A DNA stretch of 64,000 nucleotides, taken from NCBI GenBank assembly GCA_028095005.1, contig CM051460.1, positions 155,491,461-155,555,460 of the forward strand, read 5' to 3'. The notes under the pieces are model-generated. The model saw only the letters and a program-made list of their open reading frames with translations. It was not told the DNA's origin and did not search any database. The translations under genes and the position numbers were made by a program. The stretch is from Rhynchospora pubera (taxonomy: Eukaryota > Streptophyta > Magnoliopsida > Poales > Cyperaceae). Shown here one piece after another: positions 11,190-21,152 of this stretch (the stretch's first letter is position 1; each line of letters starts with the position of its first letter).

Positions 11190-11886
11190 ACTTTTTAAAA
11201 ATGAATGAACAGATCAGCTAAAGTCACTTTGTTATTTTTTAAAAAAAAAAGAAAATTAACAATCCAGACAGAATTATTTTGGTTTTTTATTTTTAAAAAA
11301 AATAAACAGTCCAAACAAAATTAAAACTTTATACTTTTAAAAATGAATGAATAGACCAGCTAAAATCACTTAGTTATTTTTTTTAAAAAAATATACAATC
11401 CAGATGGAATTATTTTGGTTTTTTTATTTAAAAAAATAAACAGTCCAGACGAAATTAAAACTATAGAATTTTTAAAAATGAATGAACATACCAGCTAAAG
11501 TCACTTTGTTGTTTAAAATAAAATAAAATAAACAATCCATATGGAATTATTTTGATTTTTTAATTAAAAAATAAATAGTCCAGACGAAATTAAAAAGTTT
11601 AGACTTTTTAAAATGAATAAATATACCAGGTAAAGTCACTTTGTTAAAAAAATAATAAATAATTTAGATGGAATTTTTTTTATTTTTTTATTTAAAAAAA
11701 ATAAATAGTCTAGACGAAATTAAAGCCTTAGACTTTTTAGAAATGAATGAACATACTAGCTAAAGTCACTTTGTTACTTTAAAAAAAATTAGAAAAATAA
11801 ACGATCTAGATGGAATTATTTTGATTTTTTATTTAAAAAATAATAATAAATAGTCTAGATGAAATTATAGCGTTAGACTTTTTAAA
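11190..11886. repeat. AT-rich tandem repeat, five units of ~130-142 bp
   Basis: ATGAATGAA or a close variant recurs at 11201, 11343, 11479, 11613 and 11743, each followed by an AGCTAAAGTCACTTTGTTA-like phrase and CCAGACGAAATTAAA. Units shorten steadily (142, 136, 134, 130 bp). The array starts directly next to the right end of the gypsy LTR. Confidence 0.9.
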
Positions 11887-14485
11887 TATTAATTTTGAAA
11901 ATTTAAAAAATTTTAAATTTTGAGTTGTGCAAATTTATAAATTGAAATTACAAAAGTATAAATATTTGGATTTAAAATTGTTTTAGCTCTGTTGATTATA
12001 GATTATAATAATCTAGGACGATCCTAAAATTATAAAAAAAAGTGGCATATTTTTCTGCTTTGTATCGATACCTGTGTGTGTCCCAGTTTTACAGGGAATT
12101 CGGATGGAAAGATACAAATTGGATATGGAAGATTGGATCCAAATCAATAGTTATATTGCCTAGATCACTTTTTATTTATAAAATATAAAATAACAGATTT
12201 GCCCCAGATGTATTATCAATGTTTGGTATAGTCATAAAGTGCAGTATCTAATCCTTTATCTTAGCATGATTATCTCTAGATTAATGTTTCCTCTAAAAAA
12301 TTGTAGAGGTTCCATTGACTATAATTCATCAGAATTTAAATGAAAATGCTTAATTAATCATGACAATTGTTTTGCAAATTATATGCATGTGGATATTCCT
12401 GTACGCAAAAATTGAAATGAAATTCTTAATTAAATGCGGATTTTATGCTGCCAAACTGTGCGGTTATTTATATATAATGAAATTAAAATCAAATAGCTCG
12501 TTGATTTCTTCCCACATTTGAACCCTTCTCCTACCGGTCGTGTTGTTACCATGGGTAACAAATGTGTAAACCAAATTCAAAGAAATTTCAACAATAGTTC
12601 ATGAAAACTACTTTCTAATTCTTTTGGGTATATGGCAAAAAACAGGGATTGGAATTCAAAAGGAATAACCATGTAAACATCTGTTAAACATGCTCTATAA
12701 CTATTTGCACGTGTACAGTCATCAATCGTTCGATAAAATGCTCTTAAAGAGTTGCAAACAATATTTCTTCGTGTGAGTTTGTCATATTATTTCAGAGTTT
12801 AAATCATAGTTAAATCGTTAAAACAGGAAGAAAGAAAGAAACAAACAATATGCAATGACATTGTTTCTGATGAATTGCCATTCAAATATGAACTCATAAG
12901 AGTCAGGAAAACAAGAACAATATGAAAATATTGCGCTGGCATGAGTTAATCAGAAGAAAAAACACCAACACTGGAATACATCTCAACAATACATTAATAC
13001 GCCTGATACTCACAGATTTGAGAAATAACATTCTACAAGAATAGCTTGATAGAATTAACATTTTGCCGAATGTACCAATGTACTGGTCACTGGTACCTTT
13101 TGTCTGGAAGCTTTCTCGAACCGATGAAGGAGAAAGGATGAATGAAACGTAGGCGCTTTGGAGACTACTTGGACTGACAAAAGGACGAAAACGAAGGAGA
13201 CGCATAGGCGCGTTAGAGAAAAGAACATCGAAGGTTTCTCCAACCTTCGTCTGGAAGCTTTTCTCAGACCGACGAAGGAGAAGAGAACGAATTCAGTGTT
13301 CAGGTGCTTTGAAGCCTTCTCGGACAGGAGATGGAACGTGTAGTCACTGCTAAACGGAGAGAGTAATGGAGATGTGATATATCGATTTTACCCCTCACAC
13401 AATGTACGGCTGTGATTTATCATAATTAAATCGTTTTAATTTTTTTGTGTCCACCGTAGCATGACCCTTAAAATTAATCGTATAGATACGGGAAAATAAA
13501 ATACTCCGTAAGCTATATTATTTTGATTGTTAGTATATGCAAATCACGGATATATCTTTACTCCTAAACTTATTTTTCTTTCAAGGACATTCGATAAACA
13601 CAACTATTAAAGTATAAAATTCTAAATATAATTTAGGTAAAATGCGTATAAATATTGATACATTTCGAAAATTGTTTGATAATCGATCAAGCGTCGGGGG
13701 AACTAAATCATTGGTTTTACAATTCGCTTCATCAACGAGAAATTGCATCCAGGTTTACAAATCGCCAAAACTATTAATATTTTAAAAATTATTTGATTTT
13801 AAAAATTGTTTGGTAAAATTATTTGATTTTAAAAATTAATATTTTAATTAACAGATATTCCTTTTATTGAAAAAAAGAGAGAGAATTATAATAGTTTATT
13901 CAACCTAACAAAATGTCGCAGTCTATCATATTAACATAAGTCGACCTGCGGGCACCGACACGTGGTTTCGGCCGCAAAGAAGCAGTAAAGGAATTTTAAA
14001 CGCAATTTCCTTCTGCAAACAAACTAATTATCTTCCATGATAAAATAATCACCCACATTTTGATACATGTGACATGTAAGCACATAAATTTTGATACGTC
14101 AACTAAGTATTATGTAAAAATTTGAATTTGATTTATAGATCAAATTTTCGGGAGTATTAAAATCGTACGCGTACATCAAGGTCATTCGATCAGAATGCGT
14201 ACTATACAGCTGACGAAACAAAAAAAATAAAATAAAAAAGTGAAAATAAAAGGCAGATCAGAGCCGTTCAATCAATGTGGGCCTGAAGAGTACGGTTGTG
14301 GTTATCCTTGAGTTCCATCACTGCATCTGCATTGCATCCTTCCCTTGTTCATTGGGACTATGAAATGTTTATGATTATTAATTATTTCTTAAAAGGCAGG
14401 GGAGTTTGAACTATATATTTTTTATTATTTTTTTTTCTTAAAATGGCAGGTAGCCGGTGTTTAATTTTGTTATTCGTTGGGCTAA
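11887..14485. other. Intergenic, AT-rich, one partial duplication
   Basis: No gene is recognised. A roughly 147-bp direct duplication is visible: 'TCTGGAAGCTTTCTCGAACC' near 13103 and a diverged copy near 13250, each followed by a GAAGGAGAA run and a later GCGCTTTGGAG or GTGCTTTGAAG. The short frames at 12903-13343 come from this duplication. Confidence 0.55.
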
Positions 14486-14677
14486 GGCCCCGATCAAAAT
14501 CTCATTTTTTTAACATGGGATTTCATTTTATTTCATTTCGTTGGAAATTTTTTTTATCAAAATGAATAGATTTGATATCATTTGGTTGGAATTCCTATAT
14601 AATTAGATCCAACGAAATCTTATAAAATCAATTAAATTGAATTGAAATTCCGTGAAAAAAAACATTTTGATCAGGGC
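14486..14677. mobile_element. Tourist-like (PIF/Harbinger) MITE, 192 bp
   Basis: Terminal inverted repeats begin GGCCCCGATCAAAAT on the left and, reverse-complemented, GCCCTGATCAAAAT on the right. Similarity continues inwards for about 70 bp to an ATTTCGTTGGA block in both arms. A TAA trinucleotide flanks both ends (14483-14485 and 14678-14680), the target duplication of PIF/Harbinger elements. No coding capacity. Confidence 0.82.
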
Positions 14678-14976
14678 TAAAAGCCTAAAATTGACACGTG
14701 AACAGAAACTGGATCGGGTCAGAAAGTCGGTCCTTGCTCTAACCAAGATCTGAGATGTGATACTGGTAGACAGTTTTGGACTTTTTGGTTGCTCTAGGAT
14801 ATAATAACAAGGGTCAAGGAAGTGCGAGTTACATGCAATTTAAAGAAGTACAATTAATATATTCCAAAAAAAATGTTCATATAATTTCATTCGATTAAAT
14901 TAATTTGTTTGAAAAAAAAAAAGAGAAGCTGATATGATATCAACTCAATGAATATACCACGTATGTTAATGTAACT

Positions 14977-15163
14977 CAGGGGCGGAGGCACGTGTTCTCC
15001 AAACTGGGTTATTGCCCCCCCATATTTTCAAAATCACCCCTTAAAAGTGCAAAAATTACATACAATGCAGTTTGATTTATTTAACTTGCCCCCCTAAAAA
15101 TTCTAAAATTTCAATATGATATCTTTTTGCCCCCCTTATTCTTACATTCTGGCTCCGCCCCTG
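14977..15163. mobile_element. hAT-type MITE, 187 bp, perfect 8-bp target duplication
   Basis: The left end is CAGGGGCGGAGGCACGTG and the right end reverse-complemented is CAGGGGCGGAGCCAGAATG, the common plant hAT MITE terminus. The octamer ATGTAACT lies on both sides (14969-14976 and 15164-15171). The interior has C-rich runs typical of this group. Confidence 0.93.
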
Positions 15164-15171
15164 ATGTAACT

Positions 15172-15678
15172 CTATTTAATATATTTAAGCAAACTAGGTG
15201 GCACCATCCACCTAATTTGGCTAGGTTGGTGGTTATTATGCTTATGCACATGCTACGTTTGTTTCTCCTATTCCCTGTATCTTTTATCTTTTAATTTAAA
15301 CAAAAAATGAATGCGATCCGAAATAATTCCCTCGTTAACGTGCTGGCATAATTGTGTTATTGTATATGATATATGATCAATCTCAATCTACCAGGAACAC
15401 AGGACCGGACGGGTTTTGTTCTAGGTGAGTAATAGTTCTGGGTTCTATTTCAGAATAATTTTATTATCATTTTTATTATATATATATAATATGGTGCGAG
15501 GAACTCCCCTAAAATCTCTTCTATATTATTTTAAAAATAACAAAATATTATACATATCTTCTGAGTCCCACATTCAAACACTCCTAATGATGTACGGTTT
15601 CCGTACTTAATTTTCAGCCAGAATAAGCCCAAAATTTCGTTCAAATACTTGTGTTTTTACCCATTTTTTTTAAATTGT
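15172..15678. other. Intergenic, nothing recognised
   Basis: AT-rich spacer between the hAT MITE and the solo LTR. The 61-codon frame at 15425-15610 lacks any domain or composition signal. Confidence 0.6.
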
Positions 15679-16053
15679 GCTAATGTTAGATGTAGGAAAG
15701 TTCAGCCGTAGCCCGGCAAGTTTTTTTATACAGGTTCATTACACTTTGACGCGAAAAATGGAGAAAATCGACCAAGTTTTGCAGATTCAGCAAGATGGAA
15801 TGGGCCACCCCAATCTCAGGACGGGCCGTCCCAACTCAGTGCAGACATAGGCAGATGCAATCCAGACGACACGTTCAGCCCATACTGGGACGGGCCGCCC
15901 CAGATCCAGACCAGGCCGTCCCAGTCCACAAACATGCCAGACAGCTATTTCGAGACTTCCAAAAATAGAGCGCCTGATTTGGTGAGGTGTTTTCTTCAGT
16001 TTCCATCGCCTTCCTGAGCCACAATGCCACGTTTTGGATCCACCTATGATGCC

Positions 16054-16060
16054 TATAAAA
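16054..16060 (+). promoter_or_regulatory. Likely TATA box of the solo LTR
   Basis: TATAAAA in the context GCCTATAAAAGCTC, about 370 bp into the LTR; position and context fit an LTR promoter. Confidence 0.5.
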
Positions 16061-16822
16061 GCTCTGTTCTGTCTTCAATCCAGGGAGAATCGAATTTACC
16101 TAGTTTTCAGAGCCAGAAAGGAGCAAGAAGATCACCCTGTTGAGACGGCCATCCACCAGCCTGAGACGCACCGCCCCAGGATCAGGACGGGCCGCCCAAG
16201 ACAGGACAGAGCGCAGAAGCTGGAGAATTTAGAGCACAACTTGTTGTAACTTGTTTTTTTCTTTTTCTTTGTGTTTTTGTATGATGAAACCTGCTTTTTC
16301 TTGCATGGAGTAACGTAGTTTAGGGGCTATGGTTCGATAATTTTTCTTTTTGTTGTTTGTTTTGTTTGAATACTTGATTAATTGCTAAGTTAAGTGGCGT
16401 TTATGATTTCTGAAATTTAATTCTATCTTTTTGTTGCAAATTGTTACTGTAAGATATGATTATTGCGTTAAACAAAGGCCTAGTTTAATTGTCAAAACAA
16501 AGTCTATCTGCAATAACAAGTAAACACTTAGATCAATTAGGTAGGCGATATCCGAAAGGATTTAACCAAACTTTAAGCAATTAGAGTTTTACTCAATAAA
16601 TCGAGAGATTGAGAGTTTACCAAGACCCATAAATCAATTAAAAGCACCTAAACCAAGAAACGAGAGTTAAAATTTAGGAGTTTTTAGGACTTATCAAACA
16701 AAACTCCGCAATTTGACCTAAACGAGAGTTAGAGCGCAAGTCTGTAGGTTTGGTTTGGCTTAATCCACGCAAAAACACTTAGCGAATAGTCAAGTAGGAT
16801 GATAAACAAACATCAGATGATC

Positions 16823-16945
16823 GGAACGGACCGTTCCAAGGTTAGGACGGACCGCCCGAGAGGGGGCGTCCTGGCCTAGAACGGCCTGTTCCAGCCATCT
16901 GATAGGGTCAGGACGGTCCGTCCCAGAAATGGAACGGTCCGTTCT
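16823..16945. repeat. Cluster of short GC-rich palindromes in the LTR
   Basis: GGAACGGACCGTTCC (16823), GAACGGCCTGTTCC (16879), GGACGGTCCGTCCC (16911) and GGAACGGTCCGTTCT (16931) are perfect or nearly perfect inverted repeats of the same pattern. Related words GGACGGGCCGTCCC (15819), GGGACGGGCCGCCCC (about 15888) and GGACGGGCCGCCC (about 16185) lie upstream in the same LTR. Confidence 0.85.
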
Positions 16946-17257
16946 AACCTTGACATACAAGAAAAGTTAGACAACCTGAACCCCTAATCGTTCGTTAACT
17001 GTTTAAACCTTTAAATTGCTCAAGTTTTCTAGGTAATTAGAATTTTAACTCTGCAACTGCAATTTGATTTTCTGTTTAGACCTGTTTTAAATTTAAATTG
17101 TTTATTAACCAAAAGAATTTAATTTAATCCGAACTGTTTGAACTTAGAAAAAGAATAGTCCGTCCCCGAGATTCAACCCTTAAACTGTATTGCAAACGAA
17201 TTAGAATCGGTTTTTAAAAAATAAATTTGACCAGTATCCTCAGCACCGATCACCTAA

Positions 17258-18096
17258 CTAATTTGGTCAACTTTTATAAAAACAATAAATAGATATAAGT
17301 TGTGCAGTTGTAAGTACGCATTATGTATATCCATATATTTTTTTCATATGTTGTTTGGACAATAAGTAAGGGTTCAACATAATAATATATATTACTGTAA
17401 TTGGCAAATGTACAACCTTTAATAGCCAACCTTACATTGTGTAGTATATAGCCAAATGTGTTTTTTCAGTAGTTCGAAAAATAAGTTCAAAAGTTTAGAA
17501 AATGTGTCGGTAGATGTGCATTTTGACTAGATCAAATATAAGATTCAATCGAATTTAAGTTTTGGATTTTGCAAGTAAACCATGGTTGAATTTAATTGGA
17601 AGATAGATTTCAGTTCTCTGCCATAGCCCATAGTTGTTACTTGTTATAATAGTACTGAGAATAAACCTATGGACATTATAGCAAAAAGAAATAAATACAT
17701 GGATGCTATTAGATCACTATCACGCAGATCCTCCGAATTGATTTTCTGGGAAAGTTATATTTTTGGAGCCCATTTATGTGTGGCATATAATGCCGCCTGA
17801 TATTATTGATAAAGATAGGTCTGCTTATGTGAACAGTGAACTTTATTTAATAAAAGAAGTAAATAACCCTATAAAAGATATTATTTTTCAATTCTCACCT
17901 CCATTCCGGTGATAATGGAGAAAAGAAGCAAAATTTGTAAATAATCAATAGAAAAGATATAATAGCCTGTCCCCGAGAGTTTACATTTTTGTTTTTATTT
18001 TTTCTCCCAATCTAACCGATTGGATATTGAGTTGTTGACTTATTTGTCAGTGACTTTTTTTTTTCTTCAACGAAAATCCATATGAGTATGTGACTA
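17258..18096. other. Intergenic, nothing recognised
   Basis: AT-rich spacer without a convincing frame or repeat. It ends at the octamer that flanks the hAT element starting at 18105. Confidence 0.6.
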
Positions 18097-18104
18097 CTAT
18101 TTTG

Positions 18105-18800
18105 CAATGTTTAAAATACCGTACTGGAGATCAAACCGGCCGAACTACTGGTACAGGATTTATCGGTTTAACCGGTTTGAAAAACCGGATGATGCTATAT
18201 AATTATAATTATTCTAAAAATATATAAATTACTTAACAAATATTCAACAAAAATATATATATATTCTAAAATCGTAAAACAATTGATTCAGCGAATATGA
18301 ATATGCCAAAATGATTAAATGTTAATTAATTAATTGCTTTACGTTTAGATTGGAATGAATTAATTAATATTGATGAGCCCATCTTTTCCTTTATTTTCTT
18401 ATGAATTGCAACTTGCAAGACACGCTAGCATACAAATTTATCTTCTCCATTTTGTCACTTTTGAAGTTCCTTTTTTTTTCTGTATCAATTAACCAATGTA
18501 TCGCTTATGAAAATGGATATATCCTTTCTGTAATAAATGGAGGTACATCTGTATACCATCTGTTATGTTCACGTGGCCTCAAGTTCGCGAGTTTTTTTTA
18601 TGACCTGAGGCGCCAACTCGATGATTAACCCAGCGAAAAGAAAAAACCGGCTGGTTTGGTAGGCATAATTATCCGGTTTAACCAAAATTTTGCCAGTTTT
18701 CTCCGGTTTTAAGATCATCCGGTTTTTAACATTAACCCTACAGGATGAATGTCCGGTTCCCGGTTGAACCGGCCGGTCCGGTAGGGTATTTTAAACACTG
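18105..18800. mobile_element. Non-autonomous hAT element, 696 bp
   Basis: The left end CAATGTTTAAAATACCGTAC and the right end reverse-complemented CAGTGTTTAAAATACCCTAC form terminal inverted repeats. The octamer CTATTTTG flanks both ends perfectly (18097-18104 and 18801-18808). Subterminal regions are dense in AACCGG/CCGGTT words, a pattern expected of transposase-binding sites. The middle is AT-rich and has only a 75-codon frame without recognisable domain. Confidence 0.92.
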
Positions 18801-18808
18801 CTATTTTG

Positions 18809-19251
18809 TGGGTCAAATTAAGATATTTATATGATCATCCGATGAAACTTTACGTGGAATTGCCACAGCACAGAATATTATCCCTTTACTGCGGTTAGTA
18901 ATTTTTTTTTTCTTCAGATTTTTACAGAGATGGCATGTGTGGCCATACAGCAGGTCAAAAATCATATGCTATTCTGTTTCAAAAAAAAAAAAAATCGTAT
19001 GCTATTTTTTTTTGGTATGCTACACGATCTCCGCAACTTACTGCCGCAGATTTCAAATGAAATTTGACATGATTTCTTTCCGAGATTCTTCTGTGAAGGG
19101 ATTAGGGACTAACAGAGATAAGATGAAACAAGAGACGATTTAATTAACAACATAATTAAGATACACAGTAACACTAACAGTCAGCTCACTTCATTTTCTT
19201 TCATGTTTCTTTTGCTATATATGAACTTTAGTTTCAACATGCAAATTGTTC
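18809..19251. other. Downstream region of the small peptide gene
   Basis: AT-rich with A/T runs; likely the 3' untranslated and spacer sequence of the minus-strand gene at 19252-19614. Nothing else recognised. Confidence 0.5.
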
Positions 19252-19614
19252 TCATTTACCAGTACTGCGACCGCCAGGATTTCGGTATATATTTGACCCA
19301 GGGCGGGTGTATGATCCGCCTCTGGCCGGACAACTGTTGCTACACGCTGGGCCCTTTAGTAGAGCCTTATATCCAATAGTCTTGCCTGCGAGCATTCGAC
19401 GGTGGAGATCAAGGTCAAGTGAGAATACCAGTGCGACCTCTTCCGCCATCATATCTGTTTTGTTATTTGGATTGCCATGTGTTGTAGTAGGAATATGAAC
19501 TACTGAAAAGGCCGCAACGGTGTCGATCAGAGAACCAACAAATAGTAGCAGCAGCAGATGGAGAACTGGTAAAAAACCAGCACTGCTCTTACTTCTACCA
19601 GTCTTACTCCCCAT
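19252..19614 (-). CDS. Small secreted peptide precursor, possibly divergent RALF-like
   Basis: A 120-residue single-exon frame. The start at 19614 was chosen over an ATG 19 codons upstream because it immediately precedes a clear signal peptide: a basic segment (MGSKTGRSKSS), then a leucine core (VLHLLLLLFVG) and a likely cleavage after VAA. The remainder is hydrophilic with an acidic middle (MAEEVALVFSLDLD), a dibasic RRML site near residue 75 and a C-terminal part with only two cysteines (ACSNSC) followed by GGSYTRPGSNIYRNPGG. RRxL plus IGYKAL recalls the processing site and YISY motif of RALF peptides, but the four RALF cysteines are not all present. It could also be another cleaved peptide hormone or a decayed RALF copy. 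The signal peptide is seen; the family is inferred. Confidence 0.6.
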   Translation of the reverse strand: MGSKTGRSKSSAGFLPVLHLLLLLFVGSLIDTVAAFSVVHIPTTTHGNPNNKTDMMAEEVALVFSLDLDLHRRMLAGKTIGYKALLKGPACSNSCPARGGSYTRPGSNIYRNPGGRSTGK

Positions 19615-20498
19615 TAAAAAATTAATTTTCTTTTTTTTTTTCTTTCTTGTGGGGGAATGTTTTTGGTACATAGAGTTGAAATCTAGAATGGGCTTTTTAT
19701 AAGCCTACAAAAGCACGAAAGTACTAAAGATGCTCGGTTATCTTTTCAAAGTTTTCATGGACTGCTTACCTGCTATCACATGCTCTTGTTTAGGCAACTT
19801 TTTTTCCTTTTGTTTTCGGTGATCACAGGTCACAGCGTTTTAATAGAAACATATATGCCGGCATGCCGCTCTTCTGGCAAACAACGCAGCTAGTTTTGTA
19901 AAACATAACATAGAGAACTTCTGGCAAGTTTTGTCTACATCAAATGTTATTACTTAATTAAAAAATGTTTTAAATTTGTCAAGTCAATATATTACGAACA
20001 TTTATAAATTCCAACTTGTGCAGATGGCTTGGTTGAAAAAATGGGGTATATCAATGGCCAATGGGCAATGGCCCATTAGGAAACCAATACTAGGATTGCA
20101 TTGGAAAGTTTGGTTCCAATGGGAGGCCTATAAATATCAATCAATCGACTATTCAACTAGGTCGACCAGTCCAAACCCAATCCCAGTCTCCCAGGCATTT
20201 CTCGGTCCATTCTTGCTTCTTTATTCGCAAATGTTTTGAGCAGATCCTTTCTAAACAGTAATTCAGTAAAGAAAGTCAACAAATTTGGATCGGTTCGGTT
20301 CAAAATTTCTAATAGGTCCTTTTCTCTTTCCCGCTGTATAACTACAAAATGTCGGAACTGAATAACTAGGTTAATCAATAAAAAAAAAAGAAACAACATA
20401 AAAAGTGTTATGACAATGTGCATGGGTTGGATACTTTTAGTCGACTCAATTCAGCTTTCAAAAACCCAATATAGTAGAAGTGCTTCAAATATCATTGA
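19615..20498. other. Promoter side of the peptide gene and spacer
   Basis: No further gene recognised. A GGCAATGGGCAATGG-type duplication is visible at about 20055. The frames here are short and unsupported. Confidence 0.5.
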
Positions 20499-20513
20499 AA
20501 TGTACGAAAATTG

Positions 20514-20643
20514 CACGTGGCTTAGTAGCTCAGTGGTAAGAGTACTAGGCTGGCTTCCAAGAGGTCAAAGGTTGAAATCATGCATGCACCTTTAATTTCA
20601 TAAAAAAGTTGGATGGCAAAGACCTCCCTCTTTCTTAAAAAAA
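20514..20643 (+). mobile_element. tRNA-derived SINE, 130 bp
   Basis: The head (TAGCTCAGTGGTAAGAG, then AAAGGTTGAAATC) resembles the A and B boxes of a tRNA promoter. The body ends with AAGTTGGATGGCAAAGACC and an A-rich tail. Flanks AATGTACGAAAATTG (20499-20513) and AATGTACGAAATTG (20644-20657) are a target duplication differing by one A. The tail is shared with the SINE at 30803. Confidence 0.88.
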
Positions 20644-20657
20644 AATGTACGAAATTG

Positions 20658-21152
20658 AACCATCACACTGATATAGTACATGTGATATGTTATTTGCTTA
20701 AGTATTGTGTAAAATAAATCGGCTTCACAGAGTGTTACATACATCATTGTCAATATGTTTACAATTCCTTGAAAACAATTCAAAAAATATTACAGATGAA
20801 TCACTTCATAGGCAAACATATGCTTACAGTGTATTTACAGCTTCAAATAACAGGGCTAATTATCATCAAAGTTCACAGGAGAATGCAAGGACTCTTTTAA
20901 AGACCATTTGCAGCAGAGTACATGTTTACATTAATTACTAAAAAGAAAAGATTCAATGAAAATCAACAAAATGTGGCAATAAAAAAATAGACTTTATTTC
21001 CTAACATATCAAAATAAAAAGAAATGTAAACGTTTCTTTCTTTGTTTTCTTCTTCTTCTTTCAAATTCAACTCCCTGACCCGCCTAATCAAATCATATTT
21101 CAAAAAAGAAAAAAAATGTTTCAAAAAGGAATCAATAAGAAAACCAACCTAG
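20658..21152. other. 3' flank of the receptor kinase gene
   Basis: AT-rich sequence following the stop codon of the minus-strand kinase gene, presumably 3' untranslated region and spacer. No independent feature recognised. Confidence 0.5.

Larger units (their letters stand above)
15684..17252 (+). mobile_element. Solo LTR of gypsy type, 1,569 bp
   Basis: The sequence starts TGTTAGATGTAGG and ends GCACCGATCA. Flanking pentamers GCTAA (15679-15683) and CCTAA (17253-17257) are a target duplication with one mismatch. The text 'CCGTCCCCGAGATTCAACCC' near 17161 is the usual phrase near the 3' end of Athila/Tat-type LTRs and matches the other gypsy LTR in the window. No primer site follows the right end, consistent with unequal recombination between two LTRs. 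Two clusters of short GC-rich palindromes lie inside. Confidence 0.75.

Noticed and set aside
20520..20575. tRNA gene suggested by TAGCTCAGTGGTAAGAG
   Set aside because: The arms do not fold into a full cloverleaf by eye, the B box is degenerate, and target duplications plus an A-rich tail mark it as a SINE.
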